From the NCBI GenBank assembly GCA_040755615.1, contig JBFMAL010000030.1:1-34451 (forward strand): a stretch of DNA of 34,451 nt. The letters are read 5' to 3'. Shown here one piece after another: positions 8,219-17,395 of the stretch. The notes beneath the pieces were generated by a model. It worked only from the letters and a program-made list of their open reading frames with translations, did not search any database and was not told the origin of the DNA. The DNA comes from DYEP01 sp040755615. GTDB lineage: Bacteria; Bacillota; Sulfobacillia; DUSP01; DYEP01. The stretch's first letter is position 1. Each line of letters opens with the position of its first letter. Both the position numbers and the translations under genes were made by a program.

Positions 8219-8545
8219 CTATCTGTCTTTGCCGCTGTCGTTCCACATCTTTCCTTCAAGGTACCATTGCCGTTTCAGGATTTCCTTTACCGCTTCGAGC
8301 ACTTGGAGGTACCTTTCATCAGTGATCTCATATGTCACCTTCAGGCCTTCTTTCCGCCCGCGTATAATGCCCTGGCTCCGCAAAACCCCAAGGTGCTTTG
8401 AGGTGATGGACTGATCCAATCCGAGTGCGGGGTATATCTGGCACACACATAACGGCCCGCCTTTCAGCATATCTAAGATGGCGATCCTTGTGGGATGAGA
8501 CATTGCCCTGAAAACCTCGGAGACCCTGTAATCCACGGTTTTCAT
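8219..8545 (-). CDS. ArsR-family metal-sensing repressor
   Basis: A 108-residue winged-helix protein. The opening FRAMSHPTRIAILDML is typical of the family, and the DNA-recognition helix reads LDQSITSKHLGVLRSQGII. In the third helix it has GGPLCVCQIYPAL, matching the ELCVC metal site of arsenic/antimony-responsive ArsR proteins. ATG at 8545 is preceded by GGAGTGAG. It is the first gene of the operon with the permease and thioredoxin, and an AT-rich palindrome lies just upstream. It likely represses the operon and releases DNA when the two Cys (probably with a third ligand) bind metal. Confidence 0.88.
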   Translation of the reverse strand: MKTVDYRVSEVFRAMSHPTRIAILDMLKGGPLCVCQIYPALGLDQSITSKHLGVLRSQGIIRGRKEGLKVTYEITDERYLQVLEAVKEILKRQWYLEGKMWNDSGKDR

Positions 8546-8553
8546 CCACGCTC

Positions 8554-8588
8554 ACTCCATATAACTATATTCCTATATATTCATATAG
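8554..8588 (-). promoter_or_regulatory. AT-rich palindrome upstream of arsR, likely ArsR operator
   Basis: The minus strand reads CTATATGAATATATAGG and then AATATAGTTATATGG. The arms ATATGAATATAT and ATATAGTTATAT form an imperfect inverted repeat (about 10 of 12 positions) a few bases apart, directly before the Shine-Dalgarno. This is the usual place and composition for an ArsR/SmtB operator. TATAGT or TATAT elements within it can serve as the -10. Confidence 0.55.
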
Positions 8589-9038
8589 TACAGCCGACTC
8601 TGGAAAGCAGTCAATGCATCTCTTCCAGAAAGCATGAACCCGGGAAGCAGCGTTAAACCGCTTGAGGGCCTGTCTTGAGCTAATCCCTCGGTCTGTTTTG
8701 GGGGTAAAGGGACTTAACCTGTGCCGTGACATGAGGCTTTAACCCAAACAGCCGGAAGCCGAAATTCGCGCGCAGCAACAGTGCGGTGCGAGAAAAACAA
8801 GGCCCCGGGTGCCATGCCCACGCGCAAGTGGGCACATACCCAGGGTGTGAGGAACTCTTTGAAGAACTCCAGCGCGCCCTCTATTGCTCTTCTTTTACTG
8901 CTTGTGTCACTGACCTGACGCAGCCGCTCTCCCGCAGACACGGTACCGTCTCACGGCCGTGCGATCAGTAAAAGTCACCCCTGTGGCGTGACACTGCATC
9001 CCTGCAATCCAGCGGGCTCACGGCCCGGATCAGATGCC
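8589..9038. other. Intergenic stretch, one small hairpin
   Basis: No gene is supported. GCCCAC-GCGCAA-GTGGGC near 8816-8833 is a small hairpin of unknown meaning. A minus frame at 8714-8941 has no recognisable features. Confidence 0.35.
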
Positions 9039-9251
9039 TCACCCCATGCCCTTGTAGCCAATAGTGACACGATCCCCCTGCACCAGGACGGGAACGCGGG
9101 TTGCGCCGTACTTCTCCTTGACTTCTTTGAGAGCGCGCGTGTCGTGGGAAACGTTAATCTCCTTGAATTCCATGCCCTTGGACTTCATCTCTTCCATTAG
9201 CCGCCTGCAGTAAGGGCAGCCATCTTTGGTATAGATCGTTGCACTTTCCAT
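9039..9251 (-). CDS. Glutaredoxin-like protein
   Basis: A 70-residue glutaredoxin of the NrdH/GrxC-like small class. The active site is TKDGCPYCRRLMEEM at residues 7-21, the cis-Pro is in TRVPVLVQGD, and the protein ends in the YKGMG-type glycine motif, slightly truncated relative to many relatives that add a further helix. It reduces disulfides or glutathionylated targets, although in many Firmicutes the electron donor is uncertain. The ATG at 9251 has GGGAGGGAGC upstream. It stands alone between gene-poor stretches. Confidence 0.85.
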   Translation of the reverse strand: MESATIYTKDGCPYCRRLMEEMKSKGMEFKEINVSHDTRALKEVKEKYGATRVPVLVQGDRVTIGYKGMG

Positions 9252-9581
9252 TCTGATGCTCCCTCCCTTTGGCTTTCTCAGTATGACCGAAATGAAGCGT
9301 TCCAATTCTTATGCTACCACATCATGAATCTTCCTACAGGCATTGATTGATCATCCTCTATGCTTGCCGTAGAGGCGCGGTCCTTCAAAAAGTACTGACA
9401 AGAGGCAGGTGATGCCATAAGACCCGGAGGCAATCCGTACAAGTCACCCACGGTCTTTCCGGAAACCCTGTTGCCAGTTGGTTTTGATCTTCCCAAGATG
9501 CTCTCAGAAGGTACTCCTTTTCCAGAGTAGAATCATAACAAGTATCTGCAGGTTTGTTCGTTGACAGGTAGGTGACAGTAA
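9252..9581. other. Intergenic stretch, nothing recognised
   Basis: No convincing frame, RNA gene or repeat. The ribosome binding site of the downstream exporter gene occupies its right end. Confidence 0.4.
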
Positions 9582-10484
9582 ATGAGCCGTTTCTATGTAG
9601 GAGTATTCTTTGCACTGGCCTCTGCCGCAGGATTCGGGCTGATGCCCATTTTCGGCCTTTACGCGTATGTGTACAACCTCGGAATAAATACCATTCTCTT
9701 TTTGCGCTTTGCCTTCGCCGCCCTGGTGTTTTTCGTATATACGTTCATGAGGATCAAGGATGGGTTCTTACTCAGCCGCTTTCAGTTTCTTGCGCTATTT
9801 CTTCTAGGCGGCATCCTCTATACGGCACAGGCAGCATTTTACTTCCTGGCCATCAGGTTCATACCTGCGTCCTTAACCGCCCTTTTGATCTATACTTATC
9901 CGATCCTTGTCACGATCCTATCCGCAGCCGTGGAAAAGGAGAAACCCTCGCGGCAGATCATCGCTTCCATATGTGTGGCGTTCGCAGGTCTCATCCTGGT
10001 GCTCGGCACTTCTTTCAGGTCAATTGACATACGCGGAGTGCTTTCGGCCTTCGGAGCCGCAACCGTATACTCAGTTTACATCGTCCTCGGCAACCGGGTC
10101 GTGAAAGAGCTGCACCCGGTCGTCATGAGCGCGTTCGTTTCCCTTTTCGCTTCACTTTCCTTCCTGTGCATGGGTCTGGTCACATCCACGCTCGATTTTG
10201 GTTTTCACCCGAGAGCGTGGCTGCCCATCGCAGGCATCATAGTGTTCTCAACGCTCCTTGCCGTGTTCGGGTTCTTCAGGAGCCTCGAACTGATCGGTTC
10301 GACGCGGGCTTCTATACTCAGCATGATAGAACCGCTCGTGACAGTAGGCTTCGCTGCCCTCCTGTTTTCAGAACGTTTGAGCCTGACCCAATTGCTGGGG
10401 GGCGCCGGCGTTCTGGCAGGCGCCATGATGTTGGTCCTGGCACAGCGGAGCAGGACGAGTAAGGAATGTAACAGGGCATCCTGA
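9582..10484 (+). CDS. EamA-family (DMT) transporter
   Basis: A 300-residue protein with ten predicted spans in two EamA repeats (residues about 6-140 and 150-287). Typical features are the opening FALASAAGFGLMPIFGLYAY, FYFLAIRFIPASLTALLIYTYP at the end of repeat one, and RASILSMIEPLVTV in repeat two, the E-P motif of DMT exporters. The family exports amino acids or other small metabolites; the substrate cannot be assigned. ATG at 9582 follows AGGTAGGTGA. Single gene, not obviously in an operon. Confidence 0.88.
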   Translation: MSRFYVGVFFALASAAGFGLMPIFGLYAYVYNLGINTILFLRFAFAALVFFVYTFMRIKDGFLLSRFQFLALFLLGGILYTAQAAFYFLAIRFIPASLTALLIYTYPILVTILSAAVEKEKPSRQIIASICVAFAGLILVLGTSFRSIDIRGVLSAFGAATVYSVYIVLGNRVVKELHPVVMSAFVSLFASLSFLCMGLVTSTLDFGFHPRAWLPIAGIIVFSTLLAVFGFFRSLELIGSTRASILSMIEPLVTVGFAALLFSERLSLTQLLGGAGVLAGAMMLVLAQRSRTSKECNRAS

Positions 10485-10535
10485 TTCTTCGTGCACCGCT
10501 TTTTTGGCAGCATCATCAGTCTTCTGGTGAGATAC

Positions 10536-10718
10536 TCAATACCCCTCGTAGGGTTCGGCACGGAAATACCGAATGATCTGGGGGATGCTGACTGCAAGTC
10601 CAAGTAGGATGAGAATTGAGAAAACAACCAGTTCCCCCCACAGTCCTTCGCGGATCATGCGGTGACCTCGTAGGCGGACAATTGCGCCAAACGCAATAAT
10701 GAGGTGAACCAGGTTCAT
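10536..10718 (-). CDS. Small two-span membrane protein, unknown
   Basis: A 60-residue protein with GGGGG eight bases before its ATG. Residues 1-14 are hydrophobic (MNLVHLIIAFGAIV), followed by a basic loop (RLRGHRMIREG), a long hydrophobic helix (ELVVFSILILLGLAVSIPQ) and an acidic, tyrosine-rich tail (YFRAEPYEGY). No family recognised. It faces the EamA gene convergently. Confidence 0.5.
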   Translation of the reverse strand: MNLVHLIIAFGAIVRLRGHRMIREGLWGELVVFSILILLGLAVSIPQIIRYFRAEPYEGY

Positions 10719-11002
10719 CTTATACCCCCAAATGGCTATTCTACCGTCTTTGAACTTCTGAGCGCAAGGCCTGACCGTCTGAGCTTAGCCTTTACCTTAA
10801 CTGGAACTCGATGACTCCATAAATGAAAGCGATGGCGATATACGTCTTGCTTGCGTTGCCAATCTTGCTCTCCTTGGCCAAGAGGCGCGTTCAGGAAACA
10901 CCCAGACCTTCGGGCGATTGCCTGCACACCCCAGAAAAGGATGTAACACAGCGTTCAAGAAGTCCCTATAGACCCACTAATACACATAGAAGGGAATTAT
11001 CA

Positions 11003-12520
11003 ATGAATGTGCTCTGCCTATCAGCGCCCTGGCGCCTTCTGCCCGAGGTTGTTTGCAGGGATAGCGCTGTCTGCCCTGAGCTCGGTCCTGTTGGTACTCG
11101 GCTTCCCGCCTCATAGCTTCTGGCCGCTCATATGGGTTGGCCTCGTGCCCATGATGGTCTCCCAGCAGCGTGTGATGCCGGAGCGCCTGTCTTGGCTGGC
11201 ATATGGCATAGGCGTAGGTGGCTTCTTCTGGGGCTACCTGCACGGAATATTCACCGGCAATTGGATGATGGAGAAGCTCCCTTTCTTCATCGCCGTCGCG
11301 GCCCGGCTCATGAGCAGGGGAGACAGAGCCTTCCACCAGCGTACAGGTTACCGGTGGTTTGTCCTGCACGGGCCGGTGATCTGGACAGGAGTTGAGACGA
11401 TCCGCGGGCTCCTCCCAGTAGTCGGTAGCTGGGGCTTCGTCTCGTACGCGTGTTTGAGCAGACCTGGTTGATCCAGCCTGTTAGCGTCTTTGGTGTGTAT
11501 GGCCTGACCTTCATCATCATTGTCACTAATTATGTGCTGGCCCAGGGATCGATTTTCCTGTCGGACCATTTTTGTGTTGTTGGATGCGGGCTTGATTCCC
11601 TTAAACCGGAACCGGATACGAAACGCCCTTGTATCCCGAGTGCTCGTCCTCGTACTCTGGGCGGGGTTGAGCATAGCTTTATTGCAGAACCCGCCTCAGC
11701 AGGTGCGCGTCGGGTCCATTCACCCAGCAATAAGAGTGAAGAATGATGAAGCACTCCTCAGACCGGCCCTGCCCTTTGACCCGTCTGTGGAGAAAACTGC
11801 GCAACTCCAAGAACTGGCATCCGAAACCGGGGCTTACCTGCTTATTGGTTATGCTGTACAGACTCCGGAGGGGCTGCGCAATGAGGCGACAGTCCTCACG
11901 CCACAGAGTGAGTTCCTCGATGTTTTCGGCAAGGATCACCCTGTGACCTTGGGAGGAGAGACGAGCATCATACATGGAATGTACTCTGTTTACGATACAC
12001 AACTAGGTAAAGTGGGGACGATTATATACTATGATATGGATTTTACTGATACCGCACGCAAAGTAGTCAAAAACGGTGCGCAGATAGTCGCGGTGCCTTC
12101 TTTCGACTGGCCTGCTGTTGCGTCCAAGCACTACACTCACCTCTTGTGTTCTGCGCGATTGAAAACCGTGTCAGTATGGTAAAGGCGGACGTGGGCTTCG
12201 GCTTGGTCATAGTGGATCCCTACGGCCGCATCCTCCGGAGGGCCTTGACCCCGGAGCCAGTACCAGCCGTTCTAATCGCCGATGTGCCTCTCGGCACAGG
12301 GAAACCGCCGGCCGTCAAGCTGGCAGACTGGGTTGGCTGGCTTTCCATAGGCGGCATAGCTGCGTTCGTGGCACTCGACATGGTCACACTGCACCGAGCC
12401 GCAACCAGCAACAGCAGCACGGCCAGATTAGGCACACCTATCCCGCGGCCGGAGGCGAAGACACACAGAGTCCGTGCACCTTTCAGACATGGCCTCCCTG
12501 CTTATATTCTACAAGGGTAA
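11003..12520 (+). pseudogene. Apolipoprotein N-acyltransferase/nitrilase-like protein, several frameshifts
   Basis: The pieces align in order with the Lnt-type layout. Membrane N-part: LFAGIALSALSSVLLVLGFPP, then GPVIWTGVETIRGLLPVVGSW. After a frameshift near 11450: TWLIQPVSVFGVYGLTFIIIV. After another near 11550, the carbon-nitrogen hydrolase domain: VRVGSIHPAIRVKN, TGAYLLIGYAV, GKVGTIIYYDMDF, then FDWPA. After a third near 12150: IENRVSMVKADVGFGLVIV and a last membrane span to 12520. The nucleophile position, normally Cys in the IC.D.DF motif, reads Tyr (IIYYDMDF), a one-base change. The gene is clearly dead. It overlaps the 3' end of the convergent lipoprotein gene by 38 bases. Confidence 0.78.
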
Positions 12521-13211
12521 GAACGGTGGAAGCGCCCTGGTTCTCATATTTCACAAGCCGATGGGGACTGTCCACCTCTATCCACGCCGATTGCCCGATC
12601 CCCCTTATATCCACCTTCCAGCATACAAATTCCCCGGCCTGTGTGCGAACGGTTTCTTTCCCCACGGCCTCGACGGTGAGCTGGGTCTTTCCTGCAGTAC
12701 GGGTCACGATGACGTTGAACGTGCCCTTCCACCCTTCCTTGAGTGGCATTGTCCGCAGCAGCATGGTGAACTGTTCGTTATCGTAATAAGGCGGAGAAGG
12801 GAGCCGGATATACACGTTCTGAGTTCCTTCGGGTAGCTGCGCATCGATATTCACCCTGTCCCTCTTGTACAGCGCGACATAGGTGGCTGTCCCGCCCGGA
12901 GCGTTCCGCTCAAAGTCCGTGCGTACAGGTACCAGCGTGTCCTTGTCCGCGAGCACGGAAGTTCTCTCGGTGAAGTTGGCCGATGGGATTTCGGTAGTGC
13001 TCGTGATCGTCCAGTTCCCGTCCTCCTTCCCGGCGTGAAGCGTTATGGTACCCAGGACCTCGCCCTTTTGCTCCAGCTGGAATACGCTCGTCTCCCCGGG
13101 TTGCCAGGGGATTCTGAGTTGCACCTGCTGGGGCTTCCCGCACCCCGCCAACAAAAACAGCAGCACGCCTGCCGTTAGCACCAGTATCCAGTTAGGATAT
13201 CTCCTGCTCAT
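12483..13211 (-). CDS. Putative lipoprotein
   Basis: A 242-residue exported lipoprotein. It begins MSRRYPNWILVLTAGVLLF and has the lipobox LLAGC at about residues 21-25, so Cys25 would be lipid-anchored on the outer face of the membrane. The mature part is beta-rich and resembles DUF3108-like domains in general layout (QLEQKGEVLGTITLHAG, TVRTQAGEFVCWKVDI, WIEVDSPHRLVKYENQG near the end), but the family assignment is tentative. Its start overlaps the end of the upstream membrane-protein gene by 20 bases, so the two are probably translationally coupled. Function unknown. Confidence 0.75.
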   Translation of the reverse strand: MSRRYPNWILVLTAGVLLFLLAGCGKPQQVQLRIPWQPGETSVFQLEQKGEVLGTITLHAGKEDGNWTITSTTEIPSANFTERTSVLADKDTLVPVRTDFERNAPGGTATYVALYKRDRVNIDAQLPEGTQNVYIRLPSPPYYDNEQFTMLLRTMPLKEGWKGTFNVIVTRTAGKTQLTVEAVGKETVRTQAGEFVCWKVDIRGIGQSAWIEVDSPHRLVKYENQGASTVLTLVEYKQGGHV

Positions 13212-13971
13212 CAGTCATCACCAGCCTTCTTCTCAGATAATAGACGGCTGCGCCTGAACCCACCATTAAAAAGAAGTACAAGGCTGTAATGGAGAATACC
13301 CCTGCCTGCAACAGTACTATGCCGTAGTTGAGCAAGCTGTGGTACAGCGAGCCACCCAGCCAGGACAGGATCTTCGTGAGGACTGTCCCCCGGTACCAGA
13401 AATACCATACCAGGCCTGCAACTCCCACGTGAAATGCAACCGCAGCGAGACGTTCCAGCGCAGATACGGCAATGCTGGCAGCGGGTACAGCAACGGCACC
13501 GAAAACGTAGGAAAGGACCAGCCACGCCTCAAAACCACCGTATCCGGCCCCGACATATACTCCCAAGGTAATAGCGGTATTCGCCGAAAGGGGGTTATGT
13601 CTTGCTGTCAGCATACGAAACGCCAGCACGGCAATTAACAGTTTGGTAGACTCCTGAACCACCCCTGAAACAAGTACTGCGGGTGCATAGATCACGAGCG
13701 GATTGGCAGACGCTACGTTAGACAGGACCCATGCGCTGACCGTTCTTTGCAGGGGCACCTGTACGTTGGCGATGGATGGTAAGAAAGCGGCAGCACCCGT
13801 TGCAACGAGGACAAGGAACAACGCGCGCCGGACTCTTTCCTTCCACTGGCCTGAAAGCCGACCCCGTATCACTATCCACACGATGAAGGCAGTCATCAAA
13901 AACGAGACGACCAAGCCCCGGAACTCCAGTACGGAAAGCAATTCCGGCACATTGCCCCAGTCCACCGCCAT
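13192..13971 (-). CDS. Membrane protein resembling YhfC/PrsW-type intramembrane proteases
   Basis: A 259-residue protein with about seven spans. VVQESTKLLIAVLAF (near 104-118) recalls the E..K helix of PrsW/CPBP-like proteases. GAGYGGFEAWLVLSY and ALERLAAVAFHVGVAGLVWYF recall the GGFEA and ER...FH helices of the YhfC family, and SLYHSLLNYG is a further His-bearing helix. These Glu and His residues could form an intramembrane metal site, by inference. GGGGGGAG abuts the ATG at 13971, so the GTG at 13965 may be the true start. It is translationally coupled to the downstream lipoprotein, which might be a partner or substrate. Confidence 0.55.
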   Translation of the reverse strand: MAVDWGNVPELLSVLEFRGLVVSFLMTAFIVWIVIRGRLSGQWKERVRRALFLVLVATGAAAFLPSIANVQVPLQRTVSAWVLSNVASANPLVIYAPAVLVSGVVQESTKLLIAVLAFRMLTARHNPLSANTAITLGVYVGAGYGGFEAWLVLSYVFGAVAVPAASIAVSALERLAAVAFHVGVAGLVWYFWYRGTVLTKILSWLGGSLYHSLLNYGIVLLQAGVFSITALYFFLMVGSGAAVYYLRRRLVMTDEQEIS

Positions 13972-14746
13972 CTCCCCCCATCATATTGGCCGCATAGTTA
14001 CTTCATACTGCCGACTCTGCCTCCAGCTTCGTTATGCCGTGTCCACTCCCATTTTAGCAATCACATGTACATATGTGAACTCCACAAATTTGGGTGGTCT
14101 GCGAGCGCTCGATTCCCTGGCGACGCTCGTCCATAAGACCAGCGGATTCGATATGATTATGGGTCACGTTTGAGCACAGGAGAGGACTAGTGCCGGATGA
14201 AACAATAGCATTCTCCAAATCCGTAGAGAATGCTCTTCAACTCAACCCGCCGCGAACCCAGGGTCGCTCCGCTTCTCATCGTGGGACACAGGAACAAATT
14301 CTGTCTGTCACATCGCTTCAGGCCACTCGGACAGCATGACTTGGTGATTTGGGGTACTTCGGGAAGGCGGATGTCCAGGCCCCCGGGCAGAGAGGGGTTT
14401 ATGCATCGGGAATGCTTCCATGAACAGCCTCCGAATCAGACCGGACCCGCGTCACCTGCGTGTTGAGGCGCGGGATCCACTCTGCAGCCGTGGGGTAATG
14501 TCTAAAAAAGCGAGCCTGGCGTACGGAATGCTGATAAGGCGTTGGCAATTCATCGCGAGAGACCCTTCCATTTACGTAATTCGTGGAAGCTGCATAGCTG
14601 CACTATCAAAGAGCTAACCGGCAGGAGGCAAAGCATCATAAGAAAGTATGTACCTCCCTGTTAGCATTCAGGTGTCGACTTCGAACGAAAGCGACCCTTC
14701 AATGACAGAAGAGGTACCCACAGTTGCAACCGAACGAGTTCTTCCG
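13972..14746. other. Long gene-free stretch with one hairpin
   Basis: No gene is supported over about 775 bases. AGCATTCTC (14207-14215) and GAGAATGCT (14226-14234) form a perfect nine-base stem with a ten-base loop; it is not followed by a T-run on either strand. It lies between the downstream end of guaA and the promoter side of the membrane-protein gene, so it may hold a terminator for guaA and a promoter, neither of which is clear. Confidence 0.4.
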
Positions 14747-16282
14747 CTACTCCCACTCGATAGTCGCTGGCGGCTTTGAGGTAATATCATAAACCACCCT
14801 GTTTACGTCCTTCACTGTTCCCGTGATACGAGTCGACATACGCTCAAGAACATCAAGCGGGATCCTCGCCCAATCTGCAGTCATACCATCTTCACTGGTC
14901 ACTGCTCTTATGGCCAGGGTATAACCGTAGCTCCGCTCGTCACCCATAACACCTACGCTCCTGCCCGCAGTCAGCACGGCGAAGTATTGCCAGATCTCCC
15001 TGTCCAACCCTGCCCTGGCGATTTCATCCCGGACGATGTAGTCCGCCTCCCTGAGAACGGAAAGTTTGTCCGGCGTCACTTCCCCGATGATCCTGACCGC
15101 CAGTCCAGGGCCCGGGAAGGGCTGTCTCCAGATGATCTCCTTGGGCAAGCCCAGTTCTTCCCCAAGAGCACGCACTTCATCCTTAAACAGATCCCTCAGA
15201 GGTTCGATTAGATCGAGATCCATCTTCTCGGGTAAACCTCCCACGTTGTGGTGGCTCTTTATCACAGCTGCAGTCCTGGTGCCGCTTTCTATGACATCCG
15301 GATACAAAGTACCCTGCACAAGGTATTTGACTTGGCCGAGGTTTGCCGCTTCCTCCTCGAACACGCGTATGAACTCTTCTCCGATGATCTTCCGCTTCTT
15401 CTCGGGATCCGTCACTCCTGCCAACCTGTTCAGGAACCGCTCGCTGGCATCCACGTAAATGAGTTCCATTCCCAGATCCCTGAAGGTCTTGACCACCTGC
15501 TCCGCTTCTCCCTTGCGCAAAAGCCCGTGATTAACGAAAATGCTCTTCAGCTGGGGACCCACTGCCCGATGTACCAGCGTGGTGGCCACGGAAGAATCCA
15601 CACCGCCGGACAGGGCGGATATGACGCGGTCGTTCCCCACCTTTGCACGGATCTCAGGCACCACATGATCGATAAAGGATTTCATGGTCCACTCGGGCTG
15701 AAGTCCGCAAATGCGATACAGGAAGTTCTCGAGGATCTTCCTGCCTTCCGCTGTATGTACCACCTCCGGGTGGAATTGCAGTCCAAGTAGCATTCCTGAC
15801 TCGTCACGGCACGCCGCGATGGGACAAGACTCGGTGCAGGCGGTTGGTACAAAACCGGGCGGAAGGACATCCACCCTGTCTCCGTGGCTCATCCACACCT
15901 GCTTAGTGGTATCAACGCCATCAAATAGCCCGGACGCTTCCGCGCTTATAAACGCCTTACCATATTCCCTCCTGTCCCCCCTGCTCACTCGTCCTCCGAG
16001 CGCGTATACCATGTATTGCATGCCGTAGCATATCCCGAGCACAGGGACGCCCATCTTGAATACACCGGGATCGCATGCCGGCGCACCCTCACCGTATACG
16101 CTTGCAGGGCCGCCCGACAGGATGATGCCGGCAGGGTGCTTGGCCCCAAGCTCCTCGAGCGTTACGTCCCAGGGCACTATCTCGCAGTATACGTGCGCTT
16201 CTCTGACGCGCCTCGCGATCAGCTGCGAGTACTGCGCGCCGAAATCGATAACGATCACTCCGTGCCTGAACCCCGTATCCAC
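14747..16282 (-). CDS. guaA: GMP synthase (glutamine-hydrolysing)
   Basis: A 511-residue full-length GuaA that aminates XMP to GMP using glutamine and ATP. The class I amidotransferase domain comes first: nucleophile Cys in GICYGMQYMVYALGG, His-Glu pair in QFHPEVVHT. It is followed by the ATP pyrophosphatase domain with the P-loop SALSGGVDSSVA and by the dimerisation domain ending TSKPPATIEWE. Starts with GTG at 16282, directly after the TGA of hpt; GGGAGGTGG provides the binding site inside hpt. It is the last gene of the molybdenum-cofactor operon, where it could supply GTP for MoaA and MobA; that link is inferred. Confidence 0.97.
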   Translation of the reverse strand: MDTGFRHGVIVIDFGAQYSQLIARRVREAHVYCEIVPWDVTLEELGAKHPAGIILSGGPASVYGEGAPACDPGVFKMGVPVLGICYGMQYMVYALGGRVSRGDRREYGKAFISAEASGLFDGVDTTKQVWMSHGDRVDVLPPGFVPTACTESCPIAACRDESGMLLGLQFHPEVVHTAEGRKILENFLYRICGLQPEWTMKSFIDHVVPEIRAKVGNDRVISALSGGVDSSVATTLVHRAVGPQLKSIFVNHGLLRKGEAEQVVKTFRDLGMELIYVDASERFLNRLAGVTDPEKKRKIIGEEFIRVFEEEAANLGQVKYLVQGTLYPDVIESGTRTAAVIKSHHNVGGLPEKMDLDLIEPLRDLFKDEVRALGEELGLPKEIIWRQPFPGPGLAVRIIGEVTPDKLSVLREADYIVRDEIARAGLDREIWQYFAVLTAGRSVGVMGDERSYGYTLAIRAVTSEDGMTADWARIPLDVLERMSTRITGTVKDVNRVVYDITSKPPATIEWE

Positions 16283-16840
16283 TCAATCCACCTCCCTGTA
16301 CAACTCAGGCTTCAGGACCGCAACGTACGGGAGGTGCCTGTAGTCCTCATTGAAGTCGAGACCATAGCCTACGACGAACTCATCCGGGATCTGAAACCCC
16401 AGGTAGTCCACATTCACGTCCACTTTGCGTCTTGATGGCTTATCCAGCAGAGCAGCTAGCTTGAGGCTTCTTGGCTTTCGCGCCTTCAGCGTATTGACTA
16501 GGTACTGCAGAGTCAAACCGGTGTCTACGATGTCTTCCACAACCAGAACGTCCTTGCCGTCTATGGAGGAGTCGAGGTCTTTCAGGATCCTGACGGCTCC
16601 CGAGCTCTTGGTAGACGAGCCGTAGGATGATACTGCAATAAAATCTATGCTCGCTTTTACCCCGAGCTCCCGCACTAGGTCCGCCAAAAACATCACTGCG
16701 CCTTTCAGTATACCGATCAGGAGGATGTGTCGTCCCTCGTAGTCCCTGGTTATCTGTCTTGCCATTTCAGCTACACGTGCCTTGATCTGCGCTTCGGTCA
16801 GCAGGACCTCCTGCAGGTCCGATTCCGGTTGCCAACTCAA
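16283..16840 (-). CDS. hpt: Hypoxanthine (guanine) phosphoribosyltransferase
   Basis: A 185-residue Hpt that converts hypoxanthine or guanine plus PRPP to IMP or GMP. It has the PRPP-binding motif VLVVEDIVDTGLTLQYLV near residues 99-116, the LIGILKGAVMFLADLVREL segment and the FVVGYGLDFNEDYRHLPYV C-terminal flap. Start is probably the TTG at 16840 with GGGAG six bases upstream. It lies 23 bases behind mog and is joined TGA-GTG to guaA, so it is part of the same operon. With guaA it makes guanine nucleotides from salvaged bases. Confidence 0.94.
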   Translation of the reverse strand: MSWQPESDLQEVLLTEAQIKARVAEMARQITRDYEGRHILLIGILKGAVMFLADLVRELGVKASIDFIAVSSYGSSTKSSGAVRILKDLDSSIDGKDVLVVEDIVDTGLTLQYLVNTLKARKPRSLKLAALLDKPSRRKVDVNVDYLGFQIPDEFVVGYGLDFNEDYRHLPYVAVLKPELYREVD

Positions 16841-16863
16841 ACTCCCTCACCCCCGCTGTTGTA

Positions 16864-17391
16864 TCAACATGTATCTTTGTTCCCCGATTCTTCGTCTTTG
16901 TCCTCCCTCAGCCTTGAGCACTCGGATACCTCGCCCCGAAGCACGGATACAGCGTGTGGAAGAGCAGCCACTATCACCTCAAGACACTCGCGGCATGCCA
17001 CCGGGCTGCCGGGTAGGTTCACTATAAGCGTCTTTCCTCTCACGCCCGCCACAGCGCGCGAAAGCACGGCATGCGGTGTCTTGGCCAAACTGGCGGCTCT
17101 CATCGCTTCGCCTATCCCTGGCACGATCTTTTCCACCACCGATAGCGTCGCATCAGGCGTCACGTCCCTGGGTCCAAGACCCGTGCCCCCGGTAGTCACC
17201 ACCAGGTCCAGGCCGTCCATGCACATCCTGACGAGCATCCGTTTGATGATGCTGTACTCGTCGGGTACAACCTGGTAGTCTTCCACTTGAAACCCAACCG
17301 CAGTCAGCAGCTCTCTTATCACGTGTGCGGACCGGTCCTCCCTTTCGCCCCGGGCACCCTTGTCAGAGGCCGTGAGGATACCTGCTTTCAC
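16864..17391 (-). CDS. mog: Molybdopterin adenylyltransferase (MogA/MoaB family)
   Basis: About 175 residues of the MoCF-binding fold. It adenylates molybdopterin to prepare for metal insertion by MoeA. Visible motifs: AGILTASDKGARGEREDRS at the start, LVVTTGGTGLGPRDVTPDAT (the TGGTG nucleotide/pterin site) in the middle, and LIVNLPGSPVACRECLEVI. The acidic tail CSRLREDKDEESGNKDTC extends past the usual end. Of two GTG codons, the one at 17391 is favoured because GGGGTG lies seven bases upstream; starting at 17418 would add nine residues and a 23-base overlap with moaC. It follows moaC directly in the operon. Confidence 0.92.
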   Translation of the reverse strand: MKAGILTASDKGARGEREDRSAHVIRELLTAVGFQVEDYQVVPDEYSIIKRMLVRMCMDGLDLVVTTGGTGLGPRDVTPDATLSVVEKIVPGIGEAMRAASLAKTPHAVLSRAVAGVRGKTLIVNLPGSPVACRECLEVIVAALPHAVSVLRGEVSECSRLREDKDEESGNKDTC

Positions 17392-17395
17392 TCTG

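Noticed and set aside
8714..8941. Minus frame of 75 codons in the gap after arsR
   Set aside because: No ribosome site, no recognisable domain, unusual composition.
14207..14234. Nine-base hairpin as an intrinsic terminator for guaA
   Set aside because: It lies more than 500 bases past guaA and has no T-run on either strand.
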